In this document: positions 1 through 9,187 of the stretch, piece by piece
Layout of the letters: every line of letters begins with the position of its first letter
How positions within the stretch are numbered: the stretch's first letter is position 1
Assembly (NCBI GenBank): GCA_024331125.1
Contig: JANDJI010000003.1
Coordinates: forward strand, 124,001 to 188,000
From: Nitrospira sp.
Lineage (GTDB): Bacteria; Nitrospirota; Nitrospiria; Nitrospirales; Nitrospiraceae
Length of the DNA: 64,000 nt
Direction: 5' to 3'
The notes under the pieces: generated by a model
Seen by the model: the letters and a program-made list of their open reading frames with translations, nothing else
Databases searched by the model: none
Told to the model about the DNA's origin: nothing
Position numbers and translations under genes: made by a program

Positions 1-560
1 ACCTTGGCATGGCCGGCCGATAGGGCTTGATTCTCGACAAATTTCTGGACCTCCGGGTGAAGATTGGTCAATCGAACGGCGTTCGCAACGGACGACCGAT
101 CGCATCCGACTTTTTTGGCGATCATCTCGTGCGTGAGCCCGAACTCGTTCATCATTCTCAAGTATGCTCTCGCGATTTCCATAGGGTTCAAGTCCGAGCG
201 TTGAAGATTCTCGATCAAGGCGATCAGGATCGCTTCTTCATCGCTGCAATTTCTGACGATCGCTCGAACGGTTTTGAGCCCGGCCTCTTTTGAAGCGCGC
301 CACCGTCGCTCCCCCGAGATCAGCTCGAAGATCCCGTCCCCTTTTCGCCTGACCATGATCGGTTGGAGCATGCCCGTCTCATGAATGGACGCAGCCAATT
401 CAGCGAGTTCTTCCGGAGAGAAATGTTGCCGAGGCTGATACCGGTTCGGAACAATGTCTTCCACTCGCAAATACTGGATATCGCTCCCCTCAACCGGATG
501 GGTTCCCGGCAAAGATGGCAAAAGGGCGTCAAGTCCTTTCCCGAGCGCTTTCTTCTCCAT
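1..560 (-). CDS. parB: ParB chromosome partitioning protein (N-terminal part, cut by window edge)
   Basis: This reading frame has no stop before the window edge, so only about 186 N-terminal residues are seen. It begins MEKKALGKGLDALLP, the typical ParB start. Further on come the ParB/Srx CTPase-domain motif GERRWRA (near residue 90) and a helix-turn-helix around THEMIAKKVGCDRSSVANAV. ParB binds parS, spreads as a CTP-dependent clamp and works with ParA in origin segregation. The start at 560 overlaps the end of parA by 32 bp, indicating one operon. The C-terminal dimerisation domain lies outside the window. The assignment is very safe. Confidence 0.95.
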   Translation of the reverse strand, partial: MEKKALGKGLDALLPSLPGTHPVEGSDIQYLRVEDIVPNRYQPRQHFSPEELAELAASIHETGMLQPIMVRRKGDGIFELISGERRWRASKEAGLKTVRAIVRNCSDEEAILIALIENLQRSDLNPMEIARAYLRMMNEFGLTHEMIAKKVGCDRSSVANAVRLTNLHPEVQKFVENQALSAGHAK

Positions 561-1314
561 GGGCGAGAAACTCCTTCGCTAAAGCGATATAGGCTTGTGA
601 TCCCGACGATGCCGCATTGTACAGTATGCCTGGACGCCCATAACTCGGCGCCTCGGCCAGCGTGATATTGCGTGGAATGACCGTGCGGTACACTTTTTCT
701 TTGAAGTGGGCCCGAACCTGCTCGGCCACCTGCCGGGCCAAGGTATTGCGCGAGTCGAACATCGTCAAGATGATCCCTTCAATGCTTAGATCAGGATTGA
801 ACGACTGACGCACTCGCTCGATACTGGAGACCAGACGCGTGAGCCCCTCCATGGCGTAGTATTCGCACTGAACCGGAATCAAGACCGTTTTCGCGGCCGT
901 CAGCGCATTGATCGTCAGAATGCCGAGGGCCGGCGGGCAGTCAATAAGGATAAGGTCATAATCACCCGCCAACTCTCCCAAAACATCTTTCAAGTACCGT
1001 TCGCGATTTTCGATATGAGCCAATTCAATCTCAACCCCGGCAAGATCGGCATTCGCGGGGAGGATGAACAGATTCCGAACGAGGGTTTCCACTCGAACAT
1101 TTTGAATGGATCCGTCCTTGATTAAGGAATGGTACACGGTATGCCGAAGCGATCGAGGATCAATGCCCAGGCCGCTCGTGGCATTTCCTTGAGGATCGAA
1201 ATCGACCAAGAGGACCGACCGCCCCTCAAGCGCAACGGCCGACGCCAAATTCACGGACGTTGTTGTCTTCCCTACTCCACCCTTCTGATTAGCAACCGCG
1301 ACTATTTTTCTCAT
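529..1314 (-). CDS. parA: ParA/Soj chromosome partitioning ATPase
   Basis: The product is 261 residues, a normal length for chromosomal ParA/Soj. It has the deviant Walker A box KGGVGKTT near residue 11, the A' region VDFDPQGNATSG, and a Walker B segment LILIDCPPALG. ParA is a dimerising nucleoid-bound ATPase that is stimulated by ParB-parS complexes to segregate origins. It lies upstream of parB with a 32 bp overlap and downstream of rsmG, the common bacterial rsmG-parA-parB order. A parS site lies just upstream of its start. Confidence 0.97.
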   Translation of the reverse strand: MRKIVAVANQKGGVGKTTTSVNLASAVALEGRSVLLVDFDPQGNATSGLGIDPRSLRHTVYHSLIKDGSIQNVRVETLVRNLFILPANADLAGVEIELAHIENRERYLKDVLGELAGDYDLILIDCPPALGILTINALTAAKTVLIPVQCEYYAMEGLTRLVSSIERVRQSFNPDLSIEGIILTMFDSRNTLARQVAEQVRAHFKEKVYRTVIPRNITLAEAPSYGRPGILYNAASSGSQAYIALAKEFLAHGEESARERT

Positions 1315-1346
1315 ATATTCAAATACTTATATCAAAAATCTATCTC

Positions 1347-1362
1347 TGTTCCACGTGGAACT
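1347..1362. promoter_or_regulatory. parS: parS centromere site 1
   Basis: The 16 bp TGTTCCACGTGGAACT matches the parS consensus TGTTNCACGTGNAACA at all but the last base. It lies in the spacer between rsmG and parA, where ParB loading sites are common. Confidence 0.85.
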
Positions 1363-1376
1363 GACTTGAGTGCTTT

Positions 1377-2048
1377 TCATGAAGAGTGTTCAAGGATCGA
1401 GATGGCTCGACGCCCGAACTTCATTGGAAGATCGAATTCCCGCTCCCCAGTCAATATCCATTCAGGATAAGCCAATCGATCGAATGGCTTAGTCAAATAC
1501 AGCACGACCTTGCCGTGATTGGCCAAGAGCCTCTCTCCCTGTTCAAAAATTTCATCGGGCTTCAAAGCACGAGTTGTAATGTAGTCAAATTTATGAAAAG
1601 GCTTTGCATGAAAAAGCTTTGATTGAGCAATAAATTGTCTGAGCGTTCCGCAGAACACACTAATCTGCTTCAGGCGCAAAATCCCAATTACGGAGAGCAG
1701 GAAAGAAACTTTCTTTTTGACGGGTTCCACAAGAGTGACGTGCAAGTCGTTTCGAACGATTTTGAGAGGGACCCCAGGAAACCCAGCCCCTGTCCCAACG
1801 TCCAGTAACCACGCCCCTTTTTTTATCGGCTCGACAGAGAGGTATGCGAGCGAATCAACGAAATGCTTCACAATAATTTCTCGATCATCTCTGATACCGG
1901 TCAAATTGACTGATTGACTCCATGTTTTGAGCTGATCGAAATAAACCAGCAGTTGTTTTACCTGCTCTGGCCTCAATGGAACCCCTATTTCTTGAGAACA
2001 CTGTTCGAGTAGTGTTGACAAAGAAGAGCTCTGTTCCACGTGGAACAC
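1377..2048 (-). CDS. rsmG: 16S rRNA (guanine-527-N7)-methyltransferase RsmG (GidB)
   Basis: The product is 223 residues. It has the SAM-binding motif LLDVGTGAGFPGVPLKI near residue 80 and the GidB-type N-terminus with helices before the Rossmann fold. The enzyme makes m7G527 in 16S rRNA. It sits between mnmG and parA, the usual gidA-gidB-parAB order. The first codons, ATGTTCCACGTGGAACAG (MFHVEQ), are themselves a perfect parS palindrome, so the N-terminal sequence is constrained by ParB binding. Confidence 0.95.
   Translation of the reverse strand: MFHVEQSSSLSTLLEQCSQEIGVPLRPEQVKQLLVYFDQLKTWSQSVNLTGIRDDREIIVKHFVDSLAYLSVEPIKKGAWLLDVGTGAGFPGVPLKIVRNDLHVTLVEPVKKKVSFLLSVIGILRLKQISVFCGTLRQFIAQSKLFHAKPFHKFDYITTRALKPDEIFEQGERLLANHGKVVLYLTKPFDRLAYPEWILTGEREFDLPMKFGRRAISILEHSS
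2032..2047. promoter_or_regulatory. parS: parS centromere site 2, inside the rsmG start
   Basis: TGTTCCACGTGGAACA is a perfect 16 bp palindrome and a full match to the parS consensus. It covers codons 1-6 of rsmG on the minus strand. It is 685 bp from the first site. Confidence 0.93.
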
Positions 2049-2111
2049 TTACGCGAAGATCGATCCTCTGGTCAACACAATATTATTGCGGAACGGGAAC
2101 GGATTTGATGA

Positions 2112-3992
2112 TTATGAGTTGGCGGCTCGAGGAGACGAGTGCTTCCCTTTTTCTAGCGCCACCAAGAGAAGTGAAATAGCGGCAGGAGTGACTCCGGAAA
2201 TTCTTGATGCCTGTCCAACAGTCTCCGGCTGTATCTTCCTGAGTTTTTCCCTCACCTCTCGCGAAAACCCAGTGACTGCATTGTAGTTAAAATCTGGAGG
2301 GATCGATTTCTTTTCCAGTTTTTTGAATTTTTCTATTTGCTGAAGCTGACGACGGATATAGCCGTCATATTTCACTTGGACCTCGACCTCTTCGGACACG
2401 TCCCGCTCTTCCACTCCATCCAAATCCAGTGTATGCAACAGGTCGTGATACGTGGAGTTTTGCCTTCTTAGCAACTCGGCTACCGTTTGCGTCGGAGAAA
2501 TATTCTCAAGATCGGTTCCTTTAATCCGCATCCGCACCAAATCTGTTAAACGGGGTTTCAGCTCGTGCAGACGAGCGACCTCTCTTTCGATCAGCGCCTT
2601 CTTTTTGACGAGCCTTTCATACATCGCCTGCTCAATCAGTCCAACCTGAAATCCAAGTTCCATCAGCCGAAGATCGGCATTGCCATGACGAAGAAGGAGT
2701 CGATACTCGGCCCGTGACGTGAACATCCGGTAAGGCTCATAGACGTCTTTCGTGATCAAGTCGTCAATCAAGACCCCGATGTAGGCCTGGGATCGGTCAA
2801 GAACCAAGGGCGATTCACCTTTGATTGCGAGAGCTGCATTGATCCCTGCCATAAGGCCTTGCGCCGCAGCCTCCTCATAACCTGACGTTCCGTTAATTTG
2901 CCCGGCATGATATAAACCCCTGACGAGTTTGGTTTCCAGCGTGCTCATCAACTGTCGGGGTGGAAAGTAGTCGTATTCGATCGCATAGCCAGGCTTGAGC
3001 ATCTTCGCATGTTCCAAGCCTGGAATTGTTTTGAGAATCTCGGCCTGAACGTCAACGGGCAGACTTGTAGAGATTCCGTTTGGATAGAACTCGTTGGAAT
3101 CCAATCCTTCCGGTTCAACAAAAATCTGATGCCGCTCCTTTTCTTCGAAACGCACCACCTTATCCTCAATAGAAGGACAATAGCGCGGTCCCGTCGAACT
3201 AATCACACCGCCGTAGAGAGGTGAGCGATCCAAATTCTCCCGGATAATCTCATGGGTTCTTGTATTGGTGTACGTGAGGTGACAGAGGACTTGCGGCTGC
3301 TCGATCCGTTCGGTTCGATAAGAAAAGGGGGGCGGGGGATCATCGCCCGGCTGGGGAATCATGACTGAAAAGTCGATTGTATTTCTGTCCAATCGCGGCG
3401 GAGTCCCCGTCTTGAGACGCCCCACCTCAAATCCCAGGTCTCGCATGCAATCCGTCAAATGCTCCGCGGATGACTCGCCCGCTCGGCCGGCCGGAAATCG
3501 ATTCAGGCCGATATGGATTAATCCCTTAAGAAATGTACCCGATGTCAGGACAACGGCCCTGGCCTTGATCACCTCGCCGCTCCCCGTCACGACCCCGTCG
3601 ATCGCTCCTCCCTTGGTGAGCAGACGATCGACGGTTCCTTCGGCAATGATCAGATGAGACTCTTGGGCCAGCGTCTCTTGCATGGCCTCGCGATAGCGCG
3701 CCTTATCACATTGGACCCGTAACGCACGGACCGCCGGCCCCTTCTTCGTATTGATGAATCGAAACTGAATGCCGGCTCGGTCGGTGTTCCGACCCATTTC
3801 ACCGCCCAGGGCGTCGATTTCTTTCACCAAATGCCCTTTGGCGATTCCACCGACGGCCGGATTACAGGACATTTGCGCGATCCGAGTCCGATCCATCGTG
3901 AGCAAGAGCGTCCTCACACCCATCCGAGACGCCGCCAATGCCGCCTCGCAGCCGGCATGACCGCCCCCCACGACAATAACGTCAACGTCCAC
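2112..3992 (-). CDS. mnmG: tRNA uridine-34 carboxymethylaminomethyl synthesis enzyme MnmG (GidA)
   Basis: The product is 626 residues, the usual length. The N-terminal FAD-binding Rossmann motif is [15 protein letters not shown] at residues 7-21, followed by the conserved [22 protein letters not shown] segment near residue 43. The C-terminal region carries the helical MnmE/tRNA-binding domain. With MnmE it forms the enzyme that adds the carboxymethylaminomethyl group to U34 of certain tRNAs. It follows mnmE with only 15 bp between them, so the partners are probably co-transcribed. Confidence 0.97.
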   Translation of the reverse strand: MDVDVIVVGGGHAGCEAALAASRMGVRTLLLTMDRTRIAQMSCNPAVGGIAKGHLVKEIDALGGEMGRNTDRAGIQFRFINTKKGPAVRALRVQCDKARYREAMQETLAQESHLIIAEGTVDRLLTKGGAIDGVVTGSGEVIKARAVVLTSGTFLKGLIHIGLNRFPAGRAGESSAEHLTDCMRDLGFEVGRLKTGTPPRLDRNTIDFSVMIPQPGDDPPPPFSYRTERIEQPQVLCHLTYTNTRTHEIIRENLDRSPLYGGVISSTGPRYCPSIEDKVVRFEEKERHQIFVEPEGLDSNEFYPNGISTSLPVDVQAEILKTIPGLEHAKMLKPGYAIEYDYFPPRQLMSTLETKLVRGLYHAGQINGTSGYEEAAAQGLMAGINAALAIKGESPLVLDRSQAYIGVLIDDLITKDVYEPYRMFTSRAEYRLLLRHGNADLRLMELGFQVGLIEQAMYERLVKKKALIEREVARLHELKPRLTDLVRMRIKGTDLENISPTQTVAELLRRQNSTYHDLLHTLDLDGVEERDVSEEVEVQVKYDGYIRRQLQQIEKFKKLEKKSIPPDFNYNAVTGFSREVREKLRKIQPETVGQASRISGVTPAAISLLLVALEKGKHSSPRAANS

Positions 3993-4007
3993 GATAACCG
4001 CCCCTTG

Positions 4008-5444
4008 CTACTTGCCTATGCAAAACGTTGAAAAAATTCGATTCAAAATCTCGTCCGACGTAATCGCCCCCGTGATCTCCCCAAGGGCATCGGACGCTCC
4101 TCGCAAATCAACCGCGACAAACTCCGCGTCCCTCCCACTTCGAATAGAGCCCAACGCCTCCTCAAGCGACGCTCGCGCCCGCTCCAGAGCGTGACGGTGG
4201 CGAGCATTGATAAAGACGACGCCTTCTTTCGGCTCCAGCACCCCTTTCGTAAGCTCCTCACGGATCACCTGCCTCAGATCATCGATACCCATTCCAGTCC
4301 GGACCGACGTGACGACGGTCTTCGCCCTCAAGCGTCGCGCCATCGTATCGGCCGCTTCGGCCGCGACACCGCCTTCCGCCAGGTCGCTCTTATTCAGCAC
4401 CAGCAGCAACCGCTGATGCTTCTCGATCGGCAGCGGCGGGCACCAGTCCGACCAAGCTCCCGCCGCACTCGCATCCAATACAGAAAGGACAAGATCGCTC
4501 TGCTCAACGGCTGATCTTGTTCGTTTGATCCCCTCCTGTTCAACGACATCGTCTGTCTCACGAACACCGGCCGTGTCGATCAAGGTCACCGCGACACCGT
4601 CCCACACGACTGATTCTTCTATCACATCACGAGTCGTCCCTGGGACATCCGTGACAATCGCCCGATCTTCACCCAACAGCACGTTCAGCAGGCTGGATTT
4701 GCCCACGTTCGGCGGCCCGACAATCGTCACCCTCGCTCCCTCCCGCAGCCGGCGTCCTAATGCAGCACAGCCTAAAATACGCTCAACGTCCGCCAGTGTC
4801 TCCTCCAATGAGCTCACCAATTGATCGCGCTGGATGAACGAAATATCCTCCTCGCCGAAATCAATGCCCGCCTCGACCTCGCAAAGCAATGACAATAAAC
4901 GACCTCGTAATTGATTCGCTCGCAACCCCAGTTCTCCGCGAAGATTGCGCTGCGCTAGGCGCAACGCCGCTTCAGACGACGCTCGAATCGTCTCCAGCAC
5001 CGCCTCGGCCTGAGAGAGATCCAACCGACCGTTCAAAAACGCCCGTTTCGTAAACTCCCCCGGCTCCGCAAGACGAGCACCCGACCTGATACAGGCCTCG
5101 CACACCAGCCGCAAGACCACCTGGCTTCCATGACAGTGGATCTCCACCACATCCTCTCCCGTGTAAGAATGCGGCGCTTTCATCCATACGACGAGCCCTT
5201 CGTCGATAATCTCCGGTGGGGTCAACTCCGCATCGTCGGTGGAACCGACGGAATGCCCTAACGCCGATCCCGACACGATGTCCGCCACGTGCAAACGGTG
5301 AGAAGAAAGAGATGCCGGCCCTCGCTTCGACCGCAGCCTCACGACTCTCGATGCCACGGCCAAGGCATCAGGTCCACTGATCCGCACAATGCCGATGCCC
5401 CCCTCACCGACCGGGGTCGCGATTCCACAAATAGTATCCTCCAT
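4008..5444 (-). CDS. mnmE: tRNA modification GTPase MnmE (TrmE)
   Basis: From 5444 the product has 478 residues and starts MEDTICGIATPVGEGGIG, the typical MnmE N-terminus. It has an N-terminal folate-binding domain, then a GTPase domain with GPPNVGKSS (G1), DVPGTTRD (G2), DTAGVRE (G3) and NKSD (G4), and ends in the catalytic FCIGK motif. I chose 5444 because GGAG lies 6 nt upstream. A start at 5456 is also possible. The open frame extends to 5564, but that extension is Arg-rich and would overlap yidC. It partners MnmG in tRNA U34 modification. Confidence 0.95.
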   Translation of the reverse strand: MEDTICGIATPVGEGGIGIVRISGPDALAVASRVVRLRSKRGPASLSSHRLHVADIVSGSALGHSVGSTDDAELTPPEIIDEGLVVWMKAPHSYTGEDVVEIHCHGSQVVLRLVCEACIRSGARLAEPGEFTKRAFLNGRLDLSQAEAVLETIRASSEAALRLAQRNLRGELGLRANQLRGRLLSLLCEVEAGIDFGEEDISFIQRDQLVSSLEETLADVERILGCAALGRRLREGARVTIVGPPNVGKSSLLNVLLGEDRAIVTDVPGTTRDVIEESVVWDGVAVTLIDTAGVRETDDVVEQEGIKRTRSAVEQSDLVLSVLDASAAGAWSDWCPPLPIEKHQRLLLVLNKSDLAEGGVAAEAADTMARRLRAKTVVTSVRTGMGIDDLRQVIREELTKGVLEPKEGVVFINARHRHALERARASLEEALGSIRSGRDAEFVAVDLRGASDALGEITGAITSDEILNRIFSTFCIGK

Positions 5445-5535
5445 CGTTTTCTCCATGTCCCTCACGCACCTTCTCCCGCGTCGCTCACGGCGCTCCACGC
5501 CGCGCGACCTCGGCCAAGACGCAGCTCGGAACGGG

Positions 5536-7224
5536 TCAAGACGATTTCTTCTCGGCCTCTTCACCCACAGAGGGCGCAGGCCGAGGTCGAGGGAAAAACA
5601 ACCGCTCCGTCACAAGCTGTTGCACAATATTCAATGTGTTGAGGGTCATCCAATACAAAACCAGCCCGGCGGGAAAATTCAGGAACAGAAACGTCATGAA
5701 AACCGGCAGCATGAGCATGACCTTGGCCTGCGTCGGATCCATGGTCGTAGGAGTGATCTTTTGCTGAATCACCATCGTGATGCCCATCACGATAGGAAAG
5801 ACATAGTACGGATCTTGAACCGACAGGTCGTCAATCCAAAGCGCAAACGGCGCCTGCCGCAGATCGATCGCGACGTTCAGGATATTGAACAGGGCCACGA
5901 ACACCGGCATTTGCAACAACATGGGCAAACAGCCGCCGACCGGATTGACCTTGTTGTCGCGATAGACCTTGATGAGCTCACGGTTCAACCGATCCCGGTC
6001 ATCTTTGAATTTCTCCTGAAGAGCCTGGATTTTCGGCTGAATCTCCTGCATCTGCTTCATGGCCTTGTAGCTCTTATACTGCAAGGGGATAAAGACCACT
6101 TTGATCACGACGGTCAGGAGAATGATCGTGACTCCATAGTTGTTGGTGTGTTCGTTGATGGCTCGCAACACGTAAAAGATCGGCTTGGCTACCGACTTGA
6201 CCACGCTCCAACTCCCGAAAATGAACCATCCAAAGTCGATCGTATCTTCCAGGCCTATCTCAAGACCGCGAAGCGCGTCATATTCCTTGGGCCCTGCATA
6301 CAGGCGAAACCCCAGCGAATCCTCCCCTCCGGCGGGAAAGCGAACGGAACTCGAAACCAACTTCGCATCCTCTTTCTTCACCCGAACCGTTCCGACCTTC
6401 TGAGGAATGACCACGCCCAAGAAATACTTGTCCTGCAGCCCGGCCCATTGAATCATGCCCTGTCGTTCGGCTTCGGAATCCGGCACGTTCACATCCCGCT
6501 CACCGTCGACCATGGAAACGGGTCCAATCGCGCCGATAAACCCCTCTCCCCATTCCACGATCCCAAAATTGGTCCCAAGACCGACTTCCACGAACTCTCC
6601 AAGGCCTCTGTGGCTCAATTCGATATCAACCACGTAACTATCCGCGTGAAACGTCAGGCGCTTCTCCAGCCGAACTGCTCCGTCCGCGCTCTCGTAGGAA
6701 AAGACCACGTGCCCCGTGGGGTTCGCCTGATCAAGCGTCTTAAAATCCTGTTCGACCCGATAGGTTCCCTCGTTCAGTTCCCGTGCTAACGTTGCGTCGT
6801 TCACACCGATCGCCAGCGGATCCGCAAACTTTCCCCCTTGTCTCACCAGCTCCACGGGGGGCCGACTCGGCGCGCTGCCTCGATATCGTTTGAGTTCCCA
6901 TCCCGTCAGCACTGCGCCACGGCTGTTGAATCGCGCCCGATACAGCCCGGTATCCACCTCCACCGTCTGAGGCTCCACATTTCCAGAACCCTGAGACCTG
7001 CTCGTCGAGGGTGCGGGCTTTTTTGATTGGCCTTGCACATCCCCCCCGACCAACAGGGCGTCACCTTGCTGGGAATCCGCAACGGATTGCGAGGAGGACT
7101 CCGTTGACGATTCATCCGACGGAGGCGGAGGAGGCGGGATCAGGCCCAACTCGTTGAGGACGAATTCGTAGCCGAAAATGATCGCCAGAGACAAAATTAA
7201 AAAAACAACGAGCCGCTTTTCCAT
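5536..7224 (-). CDS. yidC: membrane protein insertase YidC
   Basis: The product is 562 residues, Gram-negative type. It starts with the membrane anchor RLVVFLILSLAIIFGYEFV, followed by a proline-rich stretch, then a large periplasmic beta-rich domain (about residues 80-340). The conserved YidC/Oxa1 membrane core follows, with NYGVTIILLTVVIKVVFIPL and the segment YKSYKAMKQMQEIQPKIQAL. It inserts and folds inner-membrane proteins alone or with SecYEG. It lies in the standard rpmH-rnpA-yidD-yidC-mnmE order. Confidence 0.97.
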   Translation of the reverse strand: MEKRLVVFLILSLAIIFGYEFVLNELGLIPPPPPPSDESSTESSSQSVADSQQGDALLVGGDVQGQSKKPAPSTSRSQGSGNVEPQTVEVDTGLYRARFNSRGAVLTGWELKRYRGSAPSRPPVELVRQGGKFADPLAIGVNDATLARELNEGTYRVEQDFKTLDQANPTGHVVFSYESADGAVRLEKRLTFHADSYVVDIELSHRGLGEFVEVGLGTNFGIVEWGEGFIGAIGPVSMVDGERDVNVPDSEAERQGMIQWAGLQDKYFLGVVIPQKVGTVRVKKEDAKLVSSSVRFPAGGEDSLGFRLYAGPKEYDALRGLEIGLEDTIDFGWFIFGSWSVVKSVAKPIFYVLRAINEHTNNYGVTIILLTVVIKVVFIPLQYKSYKAMKQMQEIQPKIQALQEKFKDDRDRLNRELIKVYRDNKVNPVGGCLPMLLQMPVFVALFNILNVAIDLRQAPFALWIDDLSVQDPYYVFPIVMGITMVIQQKITPTTMDPTQAKVMLMLPVFMTFLFLNFPAGLVLYWMTLNTLNIVQQLVTERLFFPRPRPAPSVGEEAEKKSS

Positions 7225-7292
7225 GTATCAAATGGACCGTCTATTTGTTGTCGTCTGCTCCGTTGCGCGCACAACGGCAACGGATCCGGACG

Positions 7293-7508
7293 TTACCTGA
7301 CCGGATCTTCTCCGCCCGGATGGAATGGATGACACTTGAGCAAACGAACGAGCACCAATCCCCCTCCACGCAAGACCCCGTATCGAGCGATCGCGTCCAA
7401 CGCATATTGCGAACAGGTCGGGTCGAATCGACAGGCCGGCCCCAACCACGGAGAAACTATGTACCGATAGGCACGAATGAGCCACAGACACAGGTTCCGC
7501 ACACCCAT
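7293..7508 (-). CDS. yidD: membrane protein insertion efficiency factor YidD
   Basis: The product is 71 residues starting MGVRNLCLWLIRAYRYIVSP. The family signature CRFDPTCSQYALDAI is present, followed by the C-terminal KCHPFHPGGEDPV. The frame is open to 7580, but that part overlaps rnpA. The ATG at 7508 falls just after the rnpA stop and gives a normal YidD. It is a small amphipathic inner-membrane-associated protein that assists YidC-dependent insertion. Confidence 0.93.
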   Translation of the reverse strand: MGVRNLCLWLIRAYRYIVSPWLGPACRFDPTCSQYALDAIARYGVLRGGGLVLVRLLKCHPFHPGGEDPVR

Positions 7509-7512
7509 CGTC

Positions 7513-7866
7513 CTACATCGACCTCGACCGAAGGACATTGGCTCGCCGCAACGTCGCGCCCCATGCGACGGCCAACTCATGAAACGGCCGTGTCAACGCC
7601 TCGCGCTTTGGGAAAACAAGGATTGCCTGCCCAGGAACGAAATCATGATGGCACTGTCTGACCAACTCCCGAAACACGCGCTTGGCTCGATTTCGCCGAA
7701 CCGCGTTTCCGAACCGGCGACCGACGATAATCCCTACGCGAGCCGGCCCATCCTCCATCGTGTAAATCAGCATGTTGAACAGTTCCGTCGAAACTCGTCG
7801 GCCACGGCGCTTGACCGCTTCGATCTCTCGACTCACCCGCAGGAAAATGCCCTCCGGCCTTTCCAT
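7513..7866 (-). CDS. rnpA: ribonuclease P protein component
   Basis: The product is 117 residues with the RnpA signature RRFGNAVRRNRAKRVFRE (the RNR motif) at about residues 50-67. It is the basic protein cofactor of RNase P, which helps the catalytic RNA bind pre-tRNA 5' leaders. It lies between rpmH and yidD as in most bacteria. The ATG at 7866 gives an N-terminus of normal length. Confidence 0.95.
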   Translation of the reverse strand: MERPEGIFLRVSREIEAVKRRGRRVSTELFNMLIYTMEDGPARVGIIVGRRFGNAVRRNRAKRVFRELVRQCHHDFVPGQAILVFPKREALTRPFHELAVAWGATLRRANVLRSRSM

Positions 7867-8021
7867 CTTCGACTCGGCTCACACCGAGAGTCTACGGCAA
7901 GACGCTGCCCGACACCGACCCGGGGAAACAGCTCAAGGCAGGCAAGGGAGGAGGACACGCTCGCACGGCGGCCCAACACGGTCGGCAAACGCGCCCGGAT
8001 GGGAGTGTTGCGACCGGCGCA

Positions 8022-8159
8022 TCACACCGTCAATCGGGCACGCCCTTTGGCCCGACGACGCGCCAGGACCCGCCGCCCGTTCTTCGTGCTCATGCGCTTT
8101 CGAAAACCGTGCTCGCGTTTTTTCTTGAGATTTGATGGTTGCCGAAATGTAAATGACAC
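8022..8159 (-). CDS. rpmH: 50S ribosomal protein L34
   Basis: I found this 45-residue gene by translating the minus strand. It starts with GTG at 8159 and reads (M)[18 protein letters not shown], then [19 protein letters not shown] and a final KGRARLTV. That is the full L34 family sequence. GGGAGGG lies 3 nt upstream of the GTG. L34 is a small basic protein of the large ribosomal subunit. It is the first gene of the rpmH-rnpA-yidD-yidC cluster; in many genomes dnaA lies on its other side, but not here. Confidence 0.95.
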   Translation of the reverse strand: MSFTFRQPSNLKKKREHGFRKRMSTKNGRRVLARRRAKGRARLTV

Positions 8160-8559
8160 GCGCCCTCCCTTCGATTGCCGCTCTAGAGAAAAAAGAAGCT
8201 TCGGTGATGCGTTGAAAAATGGAAAGCCGCATTATAGAAGCGCCCCCTCACCCCTGTCAATTCACAGTGTTAGGCGTAGTGATCGGCGGGAAACCGGCGA
8301 CCTCGGCAGTCTGAAGAGTGAAGAGAGAAGAGGCCCTCACGCTAAACGAGACGAGCGATGATGCCAGATCGCCACAGGGACAAACCCCTCTCGCCTCACG
8401 TTCCCTTTCCTAACTTGGTCCTAACTTGGCAATCATGCTTCTCTATGTCATTATCTCGCTATAGTTTGACGGTGCCGCTTGGTACCGAGTTTGCTAGAAC
8501 ATTGGGTGCGATAAAAAATCTGCGCGCACTCGTCACTCTCTTGCATGATGGAGGTACCC
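8160..8559. other. 400 bp divergent intergenic region
   Basis: This spacer separates rpmH (minus strand) from the lipoprotein gene (plus strand) and is where gene orientation flips. No ORF was recognised. A 10 bp direct repeat, CCTAACTTGG, occurs at 8409-8418 and 8420-8429. A TTGACG (8466-8471) resembles a -35 box for the rightward gene, but no well-spaced -10 box was found. No DnaA-box cluster (TTATCCACA) was seen, so I do not call an origin here. Confidence 0.5.
8409..8429. repeat. 10 bp direct repeat, 11 bp period
   Basis: CCTAACTTGG occurs twice, separated by one base, in the divergent spacer upstream of the lipoprotein gene. The period of one helical turn would suit a regulator binding two adjacent half-sites. 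The function is unknown. Confidence 0.5.
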
Positions 8560-9180
8560 GTGAAGCCTATGCGACAGACCGCGACGCTCTTTGTCCTGAC
8601 CGCCCTCCTCACGGGAGGCTGCGCCAAGCCTCCCACGGATAAAATCGAGGCGGCGGAACAGGCCGTCAAACAGGCTCGGGAACGCGGCGCCAACGTGTAC
8701 GCTCCTGAAGAATACGCAAAGCTCGAAGGAAAACTCACCGCCTTAAAGCAAGAAGCCGCCGAGCAAGAAGGCAAGTTTGCACCGTTCCAAGACTACGGAA
8801 AAGTCGAGGAGCTGGCCGTTTCAACCGCCAATGAAGCGGCCGCTGTTTCGTCGGCGGCTTCTCAGAAAAAGGAAGAGGCCAAGACAGCGGCTCTTCAGGC
8901 TCAACAAGTCGCCCAAGAGGCCGTGTCGTCCACTCGTCAATTGATCGCGAAGGCGCCGGTCGGAAAAGACCGGGCGGCCATCGAGTCAATCAAGAACGAT
9001 ATCGAAGCGCTGACAACTTCCCTGACACAGGTCCAGGCGTCGATCGACAAAGAGGACTATCAGGCCGCCCAAGCCCAAGCCAAGGCCATCGATGAAAAAA
9101 GCCGCGCCATTTCGGCCGAGATCCAAGATGCCATCGCCAAGGTCAAGCCGAGAAAAGGCTCTTCCTTCCACAAGCAGTGA
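8560..9180 (+). CDS. Ala/Glu-rich helical lipoprotein (DUF4398-like)
   Basis: The product is about 206 residues. I chose the GTG at 8560 because GGAGG lies 5 nt upstream; an in-frame ATG follows at 8569. The N-terminus is a lipoprotein signal peptide ending in the lipobox LLTGGC. The mature part is almost entirely heptad-like Ala/Glu/Lys/Gln helix, suggesting a periplasmic coiled coil. It resembles DUF4398-type lipoproteins, which are often found beside peptidoglycan-linked proteins. The next genes encode L,D-transpeptidase-like proteins, so an envelope role is likely (inference). Confidence 0.75.
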   Translation: MKPMRQTATLFVLTALLTGGCAKPPTDKIEAAEQAVKQARERGANVYAPEEYAKLEGKLTALKQEAAEQEGKFAPFQDYGKVEELAVSTANEAAAVSSAASQKKEEAKTAALQAQQVAQEAVSSTRQLIAKAPVGKDRAAIESIKNDIEALTTSLTQVQASIDKEDYQAAQAQAKAIDEKSRAISAEIQDAIAKVKPRKGSSFHKQ

Positions 9181-9187
9181 GGGGCCG

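Noticed and set aside
5389..6789. Plus-strand 466-residue frame opposite yidC
   Set aside because: It is a long shadow of yidC with unusual composition (His/Arg/Gln-rich) and no motifs.
8160..8559. Replication origin
   Set aside because: Position beside rpmH is suggestive, but no DnaA-box cluster or AT-rich unwinding element was recognised.
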